Assembly: GCA_902812335.1 (NCBI GenBank)
Contig: CADDZL010000006.1
Location: forward strand, 1 to 34,808
Reading direction: 5' to 3'
Source of the DNA: Chloroflexota bacterium
GTDB taxonomy: Bacteria > Chloroflexota > Anaerolineae > DSLN01
Length of the DNA: 34,808 bases
Numbering within the stretch: the stretch's first letter is position 1; each line of letters starts with the position of its first letter. Under the pieces are notes generated by a model that was not told the DNA's origin, did no database searches, and was given only the letters and a program-made list of their open reading frames with translations. Below are positions 1 to 8,149 of this stretch, piece by piece. Both the position numbers and the translations under genes were made by a program.

Positions 1-140
1 CGGCTGTATTTGCCGCTGGTACTTAAGTAGGCGTTGCCTCCGGCTGAGCTATTGCGGCATAGGACTTGCACCCCAGATCTAGATGCGCCACACTTCAGGC
101 CCTGCGCGGGCCGGGTGGGGCGCAGGTGAGGGGGTAACGC

Positions 141-2105
141 ATGCGCGGCTTGATTTCATTCTCTCGCCGAGGACGGCGTTGGGCTATCCTGGTGCCGCTG
201 GCCCTGCTGTTCGCCCTTGGGGCTCCGCGTGCCCGGCCGGTAGTCCAGGCCGGGCACGGCATGCCGCCGGCCGACGGGTCGCCTGAATTGGTCTACGCCG
301 AGACGGCCAGCGACGGCCTGACGACGCTCTGGGCGGCTCCGGTGGCCAAGCCGCAGGCGCGGCGGGCGCTGTGGACGGTCAGGACCCTGCCGGGCTATGG
401 CATCCGGGCAGCGGTTGCGCCGGATGGGAGCCGCTTCGCCGCCCTGCTGTTGCCGCCGGGAGCATCCAATCACGCCGACCGGTTCTCCGGCGCTGAGCTG
501 TGGCTTGGCGGAGATGGCCTGGCCTCGCGGCGCGTGGCGCACGGCCTGAACCTGTACACACTCTTGTGGTCACCTGACAGCACGACCGTACTCGTCCAGC
601 GCGAGGTCCCGGCCCTTCCCAGCCGCACGCCGACACCTTACTCAACTGACCTGATCGCCATCGCTGCTGATGGCAGCAGCGCGCGCCGTCTCGTGGCGGA
701 CAATGCGGCCTACGGCGTGCATCCGGTCGGCTGGTCGGCCGATGGCAAAAGCCTGGTCTATGATCGCATCGATCTCGATGGCATTCATACCCTCTGGTCG
801 GTGGATGTCGCCAGCGGGTTGGCCCGCCCCGCAGCGGTGCTCGGTCGGGGCCCAATCCTGAGCCTGCGTCCATCGCCCGATGGCGGCCGGCTGGCTGTGT
901 TGACGCAGGTGGGAAGCGGCCCGGCTCGATACTCACTGGACGTGGTCTCTGCCACCACTGGTCAGCACATGGTTGTGCGCCAGGGTGCGCGGGGCACCGC
1001 AGCCGATGATTATTATGTGCCCATCTGGGCACCCGATGGGGCAACTCTGACCGTAGGCGGCCCGGCCGGTATCGAAACGGTTGATCCAGCCAATGGGGAG
1101 GGTCAGACACTGGTCGAGCGCGATGCCTCCGGTGCCCTGTCGCCACTGTCCTGGTCGCCCGATGGCCATTGGCTGGCGCTGGCGCGGCGCAGATCTCAAG
1201 GGACGGATATGCTTGTGCTGGGGCCGGAGGGCAACCTGATAAGTGTGGCCGAGGGAGGGCGTGCCATCCTCACCTTCGCCGGTTGGCTGGCACGACCGGT
1301 CACCCTGGAAGGGAGTCATCTGCCGGAGAACGCGCCACTGACGTGCCCGGTATCGGCTGCCTGGGGCCGCCAGCCCTATCCGTCGGAGCTAGGGCCGATA
1401 TTCGACCTGGCCGGGGGCAATCTGCTGGGCGATCTGGGCCCGCCTCTGCCGCTGGTCAACTATGGGCTGCCACCGAACATGACCCAGATCGATCCGTTTG
1501 TCCCCTGCGTGCTGCTCAAGGCCATTGGCTATACCGAGGCGGCGTGGCAGCAGTTTAACGCTGGCTATGGGCAGTACGGCTGGACGCTGATCAGTTTCGA
1601 CTGTGGCTATGGGATTATGCAGATCACGTCATACATGGGTGGGGGTGGCGGCTTTGATCCGGCGCGTGTGGCTGGCGAGCCGGCCTATGACATCGGCACG
1701 GGGGCGCTCATCCTGATTGACAAGTGGAACTGGGTGCCCTTCATTGGTGTGAATGACCCCCACATTGCCGAGGAATGGTATTATGCGACCTGGGCCTACA
1801 ACGGGTGGGGCTATGTCAATAACCCCAACAATCCGATCTACCCACCCGACCGGCCGCCATGGACGGGTGCGCCGGGCCAGAATCGCTCGGATTATCCCTA
1901 TCAGGAGCTGGTGTGGGGCTATGCAGCTAACCCGCCGGGTTCCGGCTTCTGGTCGGCGGTGGCTCTCACGCTGCCGGACCGCAGCCTGATCACTGATCCC
2001 CCGCCGTACTGGATTGCGGAGCCGACGCCCTGGCATACGGGGACGTGTGGGTCAACAGTGTCGCCCTACGACTTGTTCTTTCCTTTGATGCGCCGCGGTT
2101 ACTAA
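141..2105 (+). CDS. Secreted TolB-like beta-propeller fused to lytic-transglycosylase-like domain
   Basis: The 654-residue product has a basic N-terminus and hydrophobic stretch (about residues 9-35) typical of a signal peptide. At least six blades follow to about residue 400, each marked by a variant of W-S-P-D-G (WSPDS, WSADG, PSPDG, WAPDG, WSPDG), as in TolB/WD40-like propellers. The C-terminal third resembles the SLT lysozyme-like fold: LLKAIGYTEAAW carries a candidate catalytic Glu466, and GYGIMQIT (489-496) matches the GxxGxMQI motif of soluble lytic transglycosylases. It is therefore probably an envelope protein that binds or cleaves peptidoglycan; this is inferred from motifs only. 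The chain ends in LFFPLMRRGY, a tail of the type seen on many exported Chloroflexota proteins. The ATG at 141 is chosen because GAGGGGG lies seven bases upstream. Confidence 0.8.
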   Translation: MRGLISFSRRGRRWAILVPLALLFALGAPRARPVVQAGHGMPPADGSPELVYAETASDGLTTLWAAPVAKPQARRALWTVRTLPGYGIRAAVAPDGSRFAALLLPPGASNHADRFSGAELWLGGDGLASRRVAHGLNLYTLLWSPDSTTVLVQREVPALPSRTPTPYSTDLIAIAADGSSARRLVADNAAYGVHPVGWSADGKSLVYDRIDLDGIHTLWSVDVASGLARPAAVLGRGPILSLRPSPDGGRLAVLTQVGSGPARYSLDVVSATTGQHMVVRQGARGTAADDYYVPIWAPDGATLTVGGPAGIETVDPANGEGQTLVERDASGALSPLSWSPDGHWLALARRRSQGTDMLVLGPEGNLISVAEGGRAILTFAGWLARPVTLEGSHLPENAPLTCPVSAAWGRQPYPSELGPIFDLAGGNLLGDLGPPLPLVNYGLPPNMTQIDPFVPCVLLKAIGYTEAAWQQFNAGYGQYGWTLISFDCGYGIMQITSYMGGGGGFDPARVAGEPAYDIGTGALILIDKWNWVPFIGVNDPHIAEEWYYATWAYNGWGYVNNPNNPIYPPDRPPWTGAPGQNRSDYPYQELVWGYAANPPGSGFWSAVALTLPDRSLITDPPPYWIAEPTPWHTGTCGSTVSPYDLFFPLMRRGY

Positions 2106-2121
2106 GGAGCCGATAACAGAT

Positions 2122-2170
2122 AGTGGCCAGTAGTCGGAGAGCTGGAGCCGGCTGGTGACTACTGGCCACT
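2122..2170. terminator. Perfect 14-bp inverted repeat between convergent genes
   Basis: Arms 2122-2135 and 2157-2170 are exact reverse complements separated by 21 bases. The hairpin lies between the propeller gene (plus) and the tRNA (minus), 17 bases beyond the propeller stop and 9 bases beyond the tRNA 3' end. It could end transcription from both sides. There is no clear U-tract, so a mobile palindromic repeat is the alternative. Confidence 0.5.
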
Positions 2171-2178
2171 GCTGTCGG

Positions 2179-2262
2179 TGGGCCAGGAGGGAGTCGAACC
2201 CTCACGTCCTTGCGGACACAACATTTTAAGTGTCGCGTGTCTGCCGATTTCACCACTGGCCC
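2179..2262 (-). tRNA. tRNA-Leu (anticodon UAA)
   Basis: On the minus strand a 7-bp acceptor stem pairs GGGCCAG (2256-2262) with CTGGCCC (2180-2186). The anticodon arm CGACA/TGTTG encloses the loop CTTAAAA with anticodon TAA (UUA codons). A long variable arm TGTCCGCAAGGACG identifies a class II tRNA, and GGTTCGACTCC gives the T arm. The discriminator A is at 2179. CCA is not fully encoded because the next bases read CCG, so the 3' end needs the CCA-adding enzyme. Confidence 0.97.
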
Positions 2263-2269
2263 ACTGCAC

Positions 2270-2298
2270 ATTGTAGCAGCGGGCCGGTGGCCTGTCAA
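2270..2298 (-). promoter_or_regulatory. Consensus promoter of tRNA-Leu
   Basis: On the minus strand TTGACA (2293-2298), a 17-bp spacer and TACAAT (2270-2275) precede the tRNA 5' end by seven bases, so transcription should begin at or next to the mature 5' end. Confidence 0.8.
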
Positions 2299-2459
2299 TG
2301 GGGCGAGTGCCGTTTGCAGGGCGATTTCAGGCTTCGCCACTTGGCCCGTTCAACAGTCAGCCCTGTTGCATCCTCATAGTGCTACGAGGTAGGGTTGAGG
2401 CGGTGAGTTAGACCGATCACAAGAGGAAAGTAGAGAGTGGCATGGGGGGGGAGGTAGCC

Positions 2460-2636
2460 ATGAGCACGAAAGCAAAGTGGGCAAGAGGGTTCTTGGTCGC
2501 AGAGGTCGTCCTGGCTGGGCTCACCCTCAGCTACGCGGTTTTCGTCCTGGACCGCGCGCCATCGGCACTATCCCCGGAACAATATGCCGCCTGGGCGGAG
2601 GGGATTTTCGGCATGGATGCGAAGACGTCACCATAG
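2460..2636 (+). CDS. Small single-pass membrane protein, unknown function
   Basis: A 58-residue product beginning MSTKAKWARG. It has a positively charged N-terminus, one hydrophobic helix (about residues 10-29, LVAEVVLAGLTLSYAVFVL) and an acidic C-terminus, so it is probably a membrane peptide with its N-terminus inside. GGAGGT five bases upstream selects the ATG at 2460 over the one at 2442. No family is recognised. Support is the ribosome-binding site and the membrane-protein-like composition. Confidence 0.5.
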   Translation: MSTKAKWARGFLVAEVVLAGLTLSYAVFVLDRAPSALSPEQYAAWAEGIFGMDAKTSP

Positions 2637-2803
2637 TGGCGTTGCGGGGGTTGGCCCAAATATGGCCCCACTCATGTGAGGTCTATCGCCAGAGGCTGGG
2701 CCAGTCAGCTTGGTCCAGCCCCTGGCCACTTCAACTGATTGCAATCTACAGACCGCCAACTTGATACGGCGCTGTGCTGTTTGAGTGGCGACCTCAACCG
2801 CTG

Positions 2804-3502
2804 CTATGGCTCGCTCAGGTAGTAGCCCACTCCCCATTCGGTGCGCAGAAACTGGGGGTTGCGTGGGTCTGTTTCGATCTTCTCGCGCAGGTAACGGACG
2901 TAGAGCTTGACGTAATTGACGCGGTCTACATACTGCGGCCCCCACACCTCAAGTAGCAGATAGTGATGGGGCAGGACGCGCCCGGCATGGCGGTGCAGGC
3001 AGGAGAGCAGGCGGAACTCAATCGGGGTGAGTTCGACGCTTTTGCCGTGCACCGTCACCGTTTGACGGGTGGGGTCGAGCAACAGGCTGTGACCACGCTG
3101 CGAGGTCAGGCGCTGATGATTGGATGGCTGTCCGTTCAGGCTGGCGCGACGGAGCAGGGCCTGCAGGCGCGCCAGCAACTCATCCCAGTTGAAGGGCTTG
3201 GTCACAAAATCATCCGCGCCCAGGTTCAGGGCGCGCACCAAATGGCTCTTGGTCGTGCTGGCGGTGAGCGTCATAATCGGCACGTTCGACATTTCGCGCA
3301 GGCGCTGGCATACGGTCCAGCCATCCAGGTCGGGCAGGCTCAGATCCAGGATGACGGCATCGGGCTGGATGCGATAGGCCTGTTGTAGTCCCTCTAGGCC
3401 GCGCAGGGCAACAGTCGCCTCAAAGTTGGCCCCTTCCAGGCGCATCTTCAGGAGCTGTGCCAGATCGGGGTCGTCATCTATGATGAGGATTCGGCGTTTC
3501 AT
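2804..3502 (-). CDS. OmpR/PhoB-family response regulator (canonical receiver)
   Basis: A 232-residue DNA-binding response regulator. The receiver (about 1-115) has the acidic pocket D9-D10-D11, phospho-acceptor D53 in VILDLSLPD, switch Thr80 and Lys102 in the TKPF motif. The winged-helix domain (about 135-232) has the usual ELTPIEFRLLSCL and the C-terminal hairpin WGVGYYL. It should therefore be phosphorylated normally and bind DNA as a dimer. No histidine kinase lies nearby. It is divergent from the next regulator across 276 bases. The region just upstream reads AAAGGGATG, so the Shine-Dalgarno sequence is poorly placed and the start rests mainly on the standard MKRRILIIDDD beginning. Confidence 0.93.
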   Translation of the reverse strand: MKRRILIIDDDPDLAQLLKMRLEGANFEATVALRGLEGLQQAYRIQPDAVILDLSLPDLDGWTVCQRLREMSNVPIMTLTASTTKSHLVRALNLGADDFVTKPFNWDELLARLQALLRRASLNGQPSNHQRLTSQRGHSLLLDPTRQTVTVHGKSVELTPIEFRLLSCLHRHAGRVLPHHYLLLEVWGPQYVDRVNYVKLYVRYLREKIETDPRNPQFLRTEWGVGYYLSEP

Positions 3503-3778
3503 CCCTTTTTCTAACCCTGTTTTTGCTCTTTCCCTACTTTAATCTCTTATGATTATAAACGCCGGGTAAGCGATGGCCTGGCCCATTGTGCCTACGTCCC
3601 ACCTTACGGAGGCACGGAGCTGCGGCTGAGGGGGCGGCGCAAGCCGCACGAGCCACCTGTCGTTATTATACGACCAGAGGCATCGGAGAACCATCATCCG
3701 TTTGCCGTATTCTGAGGTACGCTATTCTACGTAGTTGAACCGAACCGATCTTTAAGCTGAGGCCATCATAGCGCTGCG

Positions 3779-4519
3779 ATGCGTGAGGATATGCACAACT
3801 CTAGAGAACGTAGCAGCCGTCCAACCATCCTGGTCATTGATGACGATGACGGACTCACCGGGCCGTTGCGACGTCTGCTTGAGGAAGAGGGTTTCGCGGT
3901 AGTCTTAGCCGGCGATGGTGCCGACGGCCTGCGGCTGGCCTATCAACTGTACCCTCATCTTATCCTCCTGGACCTGGTGCGTCCAAAGTTGCGCGGCCTT
4001 CAGGTGTTACGCAGGTTGCGCCAAATCTCCAGCGTGCCTGTCATAGTCATTGGCGAACGGGCCGCTCACCAGGCGCTGGTGGAGGGTCTGCACGCTGGCG
4101 CGGATGATTTCGTCAGCATCCCCTACGCACCGGCGGAACTTGTGGCGCGGGTGCGGGCGCTACTGCGCCGGGTCTCCAGGCCCTCGTCTTGGGTGTGTAA
4201 CCCCGATGCCTTGCGTACCGTTGGGCAGATGGTGGTGGATTATGAGACGCGTTCAGTAACGGTGCGTGGCCGGGATATCCCTCTGACACCGACAGAGTTC
4301 CGCCTATTGACCTGCCTGCTCTCAAGTGTAGAGGCAACCGTATCATACCAGTCGCTCACCCGCGAAGTGTGGGGCGCGAATGATCCCAGTTACCAGCGCC
4401 ATCTGCGCCTGTACATCGGCTACCTGCGCCACAAGATTGAGGATGATCCTTCCCATCCGAAGTATATTCTGACCGACCGACGGCGGGGCTATCGTTTGTC
4501 TACGCCTCCCCCGTCCTAA
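3779..4519 (+). CDS. OmpR-family response regulator with atypical receiver
   Basis: A 246-residue receiver plus winged-helix protein. The acidic cluster DDDD (21-24) and phospho-acceptor D65 (LILLDLVRP) are present. The conserved switch Thr/Ser is Gly92 (VIVIGER), and the near-invariant Lys of the KPF motif is Ile114 (DFVSIPY). That Lys normally contacts the phosphoryl group, so phosphorylation-dependent switching is doubtful. The DNA-binding half looks intact (LTPTEFRLLTCL, REVWGAN, DRRRGYRL). The start is uncertain: ATG 3779 has no Shine-Dalgarno sequence, while ATG 3791 follows GTGAGGAT closely. It lies 63 bases upstream of another regulator of the same family and may be co-transcribed with it. 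Confidence 0.9.
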   Translation: MREDMHNSRERSSRPTILVIDDDDGLTGPLRRLLEEEGFAVVLAGDGADGLRLAYQLYPHLILLDLVRPKLRGLQVLRRLRQISSVPVIVIGERAAHQALVEGLHAGADDFVSIPYAPAELVARVRALLRRVSRPSSWVCNPDALRTVGQMVVDYETRSVTVRGRDIPLTPTEFRLLTCLLSSVEATVSYQSLTREVWGANDPSYQRHLRLYIGYLRHKIEDDPSHPKYILTDRRRGYRLSTPPPS

Positions 4520-4582
4520 CCTTTTTTAACCACCCTCGCACTCCAATCTGATTTTGTACTTATATGATGGGAAATCAGATAC

Positions 4583-5326
4583 ATGCTGCCGTCCAAGAAG
4601 CTGCTGATCGTTGATGGCGATCCTGATACCCTGCACCTGCTGCACTCGTATCTGAGCGCGCGGGGCTATGAGGTGTACACGGCGCAGGGAGGCGAGGAGA
4701 GCCTGGTCACCTTCGTCCGCTGCCAGCCGGACCTGGTGATTCTGGATATTGTGCTGCCCGACATGGACGGCTTTGCGGTGTGCCGCTGGCTGCGCGAACG
4801 ATCGCAGTTACCCATCGTCTTTCTGACGGCCCGTACGGGTGTTTCCGACCTGGTTCGCGGATTGGCGTTAGGTGCGGACCAGTATATCACCAAGCCGTTC
4901 GATCTGGATGAGTTGGAGGCCCGGCTGGCGGCATTGCTGCGCCGTGCAACGCACCTGACGGACCCGAGTCGGCCGCGTTCACAGCAGGCCCCAGCCGGCG
5001 CAGATTACAACGATGGCCGATTGGTAGTTGATCTGAGCCGACGTTCGGTGACTCTCGACGGCCAGCCCGTCATGCTCACCGCCACCGAGTTCAGGATTCT
5101 GGCCTGCCTGGTCAAACGGGCCGGCATCGTTGTGCCCCACGACGAATTGCTGAGTCAGGTATGGGGGCCGGAGTACATCGGCGATGTGGCCTTTCTCAAG
5201 ACCTATATTCACCATCTCCGGCGTAAGTTGAGAGATCACAGCCGTTCTTGCCCCTACATTCTCAACAAATGGGGAGTGGGCTATCGCCTGCGAGCCCAGA
5301 CCGAACGATGTGAATCGGATGGTTGA
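4583..5326 (+). CDS. OmpR/PhoB-family response regulator
   Basis: A 247-residue receiver plus winged-helix regulator. The receiver has D55 (VILDIVLPD), the switch Thr in FLTAR and the Lys in TKPFDLDEL, so it should be phosphorylatable. The first acidic cluster reads D-G-D, with one of the usual paired Asp residues replaced by Gly. The effector domain carries MLTATEFRILACLV, SQVWGPEY and KWGVGYRL. It closely resembles the minus-strand regulator at 2804-3502, which suggests local duplication. The gene ends nine bases before the convergent pfkA stop, and no partner kinase is in the window. Confidence 0.92.
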   Translation: MLPSKKLLIVDGDPDTLHLLHSYLSARGYEVYTAQGGEESLVTFVRCQPDLVILDIVLPDMDGFAVCRWLRERSQLPIVFLTARTGVSDLVRGLALGADQYITKPFDLDELEARLAALLRRATHLTDPSRPRSQQAPAGADYNDGRLVVDLSRRSVTLDGQPVMLTATEFRILACLVKRAGIVVPHDELLSQVWGPEYIGDVAFLKTYIHHLRRKLRDHSRSCPYILNKWGVGYRLRAQTERCESDG

Positions 5327-5335
5327 TCATGATGG

Positions 5336-6307
5336 TCATCGCGCCAGCACGTGCGCCAGTTCGATCAAGCGCGGATCGAGCGTCTTCTTGTTCGCCACGA
5401 CCTCAGTGAGTGGCGTTGTCTGGATCTCACCTTTCAGCAGGCCGATCAGAACACCGGACTTCCCTGCGGCCAGTGCATCCACCGCCGCTGCGCCAAAGCG
5501 GGTGCCGAGTATGCGGTCGAAGGCGCCGGGCGCGCCCCCTCGTTGCACGTGTCCCAGCGTTGTTACCCGCAGTTCGAAGCCCAGCCGGTCACGGTGCTTG
5601 CGGACGTAGCGCGCTAATTCCTCAGCATTGTAGCGGGCACCTTCGGCTACTACCACCAGGGCATGCGCCTTACCCCGTTCGTAGGCGGCGCGCAGCTCGC
5701 TGGTCAGGGCTTCGGGGTCTGTCTCGACTTCAGGGATGACGATAGCCTCTGCCCCGCCAGCGATGCCGGCCATCAATGCCAGGTAGCCGCAGTCACGGCC
5801 CATGACCTCGACCAGAAAGGCGCGCTGGTGCGATGAGGCGGTGACTTTGAGCCGGTCTATGGCTTCCAGGGCGATGTTCAGCGCCGTATCGGCCCCGATG
5901 GCGATCTCGGATCCGTACAGATCGTTGTCAATCGTCGAAGCCACGCCGACCACGGGGAAGCCCATCTGGGACAGCGCCAGAGCGCCGGTCTGCGACCCAT
6001 TGCCCCCGATAACAACCAGGCCCTCGACGCCCTGCTGATGCAGCGCCCGGACCGCTTTGAGGCGTCCCTCCTCGGTCTTGAATTCGGGGCTACGGGCACT
6101 GCCCAGGACCGTGCCGCCCTGTTGGATGATACCGCCTACGTCCCTGGCCCCCAAAGACTGGAAGTTGCCGGCGATGAGGCCGGCGTAACCATGCCGGACA
6201 CCGAAGACCTCCCAGCCTTTGTGCAGGCCGGTCCGCACGACTGCCCGGATGGCGGCGTTCATGCCAGGGGCGTCGCCCCCGCTGGTCAAGACGGCGATGC
6301 GCTTCAT
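5336..6307 (-). CDS. pfkA: 6-phosphofructokinase
   Basis: A 323-residue enzyme, close to the usual 320, phosphorylating fructose 6-phosphate to the 1,6-bisphosphate in glycolysis. Visible motifs are LTSGGDAPGMN (7-17), the catalytic segment STIDND with D127, SSHQR and MGRDCGYLAL, and the C-terminal RGGAPGAFDRILGTR. The donor-site motif reads GGNGS (101-105), where ATP-dependent enzymes have GGDGS. N103 thus replaces the Asp that helps hold Mg-ATP. G104 argues against a PPi-type enzyme, which has GGDD. AGGGAGG lies just upstream of the ATG. Confidence 0.94.
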   Translation of the reverse strand: MKRIAVLTSGGDAPGMNAAIRAVVRTGLHKGWEVFGVRHGYAGLIAGNFQSLGARDVGGIIQQGGTVLGSARSPEFKTEEGRLKAVRALHQQGVEGLVVIGGNGSQTGALALSQMGFPVVGVASTIDNDLYGSEIAIGADTALNIALEAIDRLKVTASSHQRAFLVEVMGRDCGYLALMAGIAGGAEAIVIPEVETDPEALTSELRAAYERGKAHALVVVAEGARYNAEELARYVRKHRDRLGFELRVTTLGHVQRGGAPGAFDRILGTRFGAAAVDALAAGKSGVLIGLLKGEIQTTPLTEVVANKKTLDPRLIELAHVLAR

Positions 6308-6439
6308 GTGCCCTCCCTACTGCCTTTCTGGCGCTTCATTGTACCACGAAGGCATCCGGAGCGGGGAATGCCGCCGGACGGCGGTCGCCGCTGGCGCAGG
6401 TATCGCTGGAACTGGTATGCGATGATAGCCGGCGCGGGA

Positions 6440-7306
6440 TCAGTACAGCACGTTTGCCAGCCGTGAGCGATACTCGCGGGCGAGGGGGTTATCTTGACCA
6501 AGCAGATCGAAGATAGCCAGCATGGCTTTGCGCGCCCCGCCATTGCGGTAAGCGCGGTCGCCCCGGATGATATCCAGGTAGTGTTGCAGGGCCTCTTCGT
6601 ACTGTCCTTTGGCCGCCAGGCGGGTCGCCAGCGCCCAACGAGCATCCAGGTCACCGGGATTGGCGGCCAGCCGTTTGCGGCTGGTCATCTCGTCGGGCAG
6701 GCGGCTGGCTTCGATCTGGAATGCCAGCCGGGCGCGCAGACGGGTCACCTGGGGAGCGACACTGGCCTCGGGTGGAAGCTGGTTGAGCAGACGGTCGGCC
6801 TCTTCTGCCTGGCCGCGCACTGCCAGCACCTCGGCCAATCCGGTCAGGGCGGCAGTATTGGTTGGCTCTGCCGCCAGCACCTGGCGGTAGAGTGCCTCGG
6901 CCTCGGCCAGTGCGCCGGCAGCAACGCGGGCCTGAGCCTGAGCGACCCGGCCGTCGCTGGGGGGAGGTGCAAGGCGGCGCAGGAAGCTGCGCACGTACGG
7001 CTCCGGCTGGGCGCCGACGAATTCGGCCACGACCCGGCCATCCCGAAACGCTTTGACGGCGGGGATCCCCTGCACGCCGTAGCGTGCGGCCACATCGGGG
7101 TTCTCGTCTACGTTGATCTTCACCAGGCGGAAGCTGCCGTTGGCTTCTTGGGCCAGCCGTTCCAAGATGGGCCCGAGCATGCGGCAGGGGCCGCACCAGG
7201 GCGCCCAGAAATCCACCACTACCGGTACCTCACGCGAACGTGCCAAGACTTCCTGCGCGAATGTCGCGCTCGATACATCCAAAACCTTCGATCCAGCTAC
7301 ACTCAT
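6440..7306 (-). CDS. Thioredoxin-domain protein with C-terminal TPR region (CnoX/YbbN-like)
   Basis: The N-terminal thioredoxin fold (about residues 1-110) contains the redox-active WAPWCGPC motif, the cis-proline segment GIPAVK and the usual FRDG turn. The C-terminal half is helical and Ala/Leu-rich with TPR-like repeats (ALAEAEALYRQVLAAEP, GQYEEALQHYLDIIRGD). This architecture matches CnoX/YbbN, a folding co-chaperone that guards proteins against oxidation. Unlike Escherichia coli CnoX, this one keeps both active-site cysteines. The start at 7306 is preferred because GGAG lies nine bases upstream. An ATG at 7321 adds five residues but has its AGGTGA only two bases away. Confidence 0.9.
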   Translation of the reverse strand: MSVAGSKVLDVSSATFAQEVLARSREVPVVVDFWAPWCGPCRMLGPILERLAQEANGSFRLVKINVDENPDVAARYGVQGIPAVKAFRDGRVVAEFVGAQPEPYVRSFLRRLAPPPSDGRVAQAQARVAAGALAEAEALYRQVLAAEPTNTAALTGLAEVLAVRGQAEEADRLLNQLPPEASVAPQVTRLRARLAFQIEASRLPDEMTSRKRLAANPGDLDARWALATRLAAKGQYEEALQHYLDIIRGDRAYRNGGARKAMLAIFDLLGQDNPLAREYRSRLANVLY

Positions 7307-7487
7307 CCGGTCTTTCTCCATTCACCTTAGGTTAAGTTAACTCTATTTTCCCCATTGTTGAGGCTGGCGTCAAGCCCCAACGGGAGCCGCTGGGCCCTAA
7401 CTCTGTCCCTTTCAATGCATTCGTAGTTCAGTGGTCCTGTGGTAAGCTGCTATTGGTGTAGCGAAGCCATAAGTACATGTGCTTGCC

Positions 7488-7868
7488 TCAGAAGCCGGCG
7501 GCCTGGCCGGCGGTGAAATTGGCGCGCAGGCCGATGCCGACCAGGAACAGGCACAGCAGGCCGTAGATGAGCGCCTCGCGGCGCGTCGTCCGGCCGCCGG
7601 TGTAGAAATACACGAACGGGATCATGATCACCGACACCACGCCGTACAGGATGTGAACCCAGCGGGCCGGCGCGCCCACTGTGATCCACAGGAAGACGCC
7701 AAGGGTGCCCTGTACCAGTGCTAGCGTCTCGCCGATCAGCAAAGCGCCCAGGTAGCCGGGGCTCACCTCGCGTTTGAGCGCGTATAGCCCCAATGCCCAG
7801 AGTCCACAGGCGAGCATGAACAGGATCAGGGAGTTGCCCAATCGGGCATGAATCTCGTTAAGCGGCAT
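7488..7868 (-). CDS. Four-helix integral membrane protein, function unknown
   Basis: The 126-residue product is almost wholly membrane-embedded, with four hydrophobic segments (about 9-30, 40-62, 68-90 and 98-117). A conserved-looking His near the N-terminus (EIHARLG) and another before helix 3 (WVHILYGV) recall half of a haem A synthase (CtaA/Cox15) or another haem-binding four-helix unit. That is a resemblance only. ATG 7868 is preceded by AGGT. It sits on the same strand as the thioredoxin-TPR gene but 182 bases upstream of it, with its own promoter candidate. Confidence 0.75.
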   Translation of the reverse strand: MPLNEIHARLGNSLILFMLACGLWALGLYALKREVSPGYLGALLIGETLALVQGTLGVFLWITVGAPARWVHILYGVVSVIMIPFVYFYTGGRTTRREALIYGLLCLFLVGIGLRANFTAGQAAGF

Positions 7869-7932
7869 TCGGACCTATCACCGTCTCACCTCATAGGCTA
7901 TGCAAACCGTATCGGGCTGAGGGAGTGTCCGG

Positions 7933-7961
7933 ATTATAGTGCGAGTAGGCGAAGTGAGCAA
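7933..7961 (-). promoter_or_regulatory. Candidate promoter of the four-helix membrane protein gene
   Basis: On the minus strand TATAAT (7933-7938) is preceded after 17 bp by TTGCTC (7956-7961), a weak -35. Predicted transcription starts about 58 bases before the ATG at 7868. Confidence 0.45.
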
Positions 7962-8065
7962 TAATCCGATGGTGCCCGATGTCTGCAAGGCATTGGCCAC
8001 GGCGTGGCGGGCAAGGGCTAAGCCGGTGAATGCCGGGGAGCGCTGGGGATATTGTTGTGCGGCAA

Positions 8066-8103
8066 TTCGGGGTCTGCCACCCCAGTCTGTGGCAGACCCC
8101 GAA
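8066..8103. terminator. 15-bp GC-rich perfect hairpin downstream of bacterioferritin
   Basis: Arms 8066-8080 and 8089-8103 are perfect complements around an eight-base loop. The hairpin lies 47 bases beyond the bacterioferritin stop on the minus strand. No good U-tract follows on either strand, so it may be a terminator, an mRNA-stabilising hairpin or a dispersed palindrome. The rest of 7962-8149 shows no gene. Confidence 0.5.
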
Positions 8104-8149
8104 AGCGAGGCCGAACCTATGTAGATATTTTGTCGGTGCGCGGCGCAGA

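Noticed and set aside
83-286. Short frame overlapping the start of the propeller gene
   Set aside because: It lies out of frame with a gene that has a clear signal peptide and ribosome-binding site. Region 1-140 shows no other feature.
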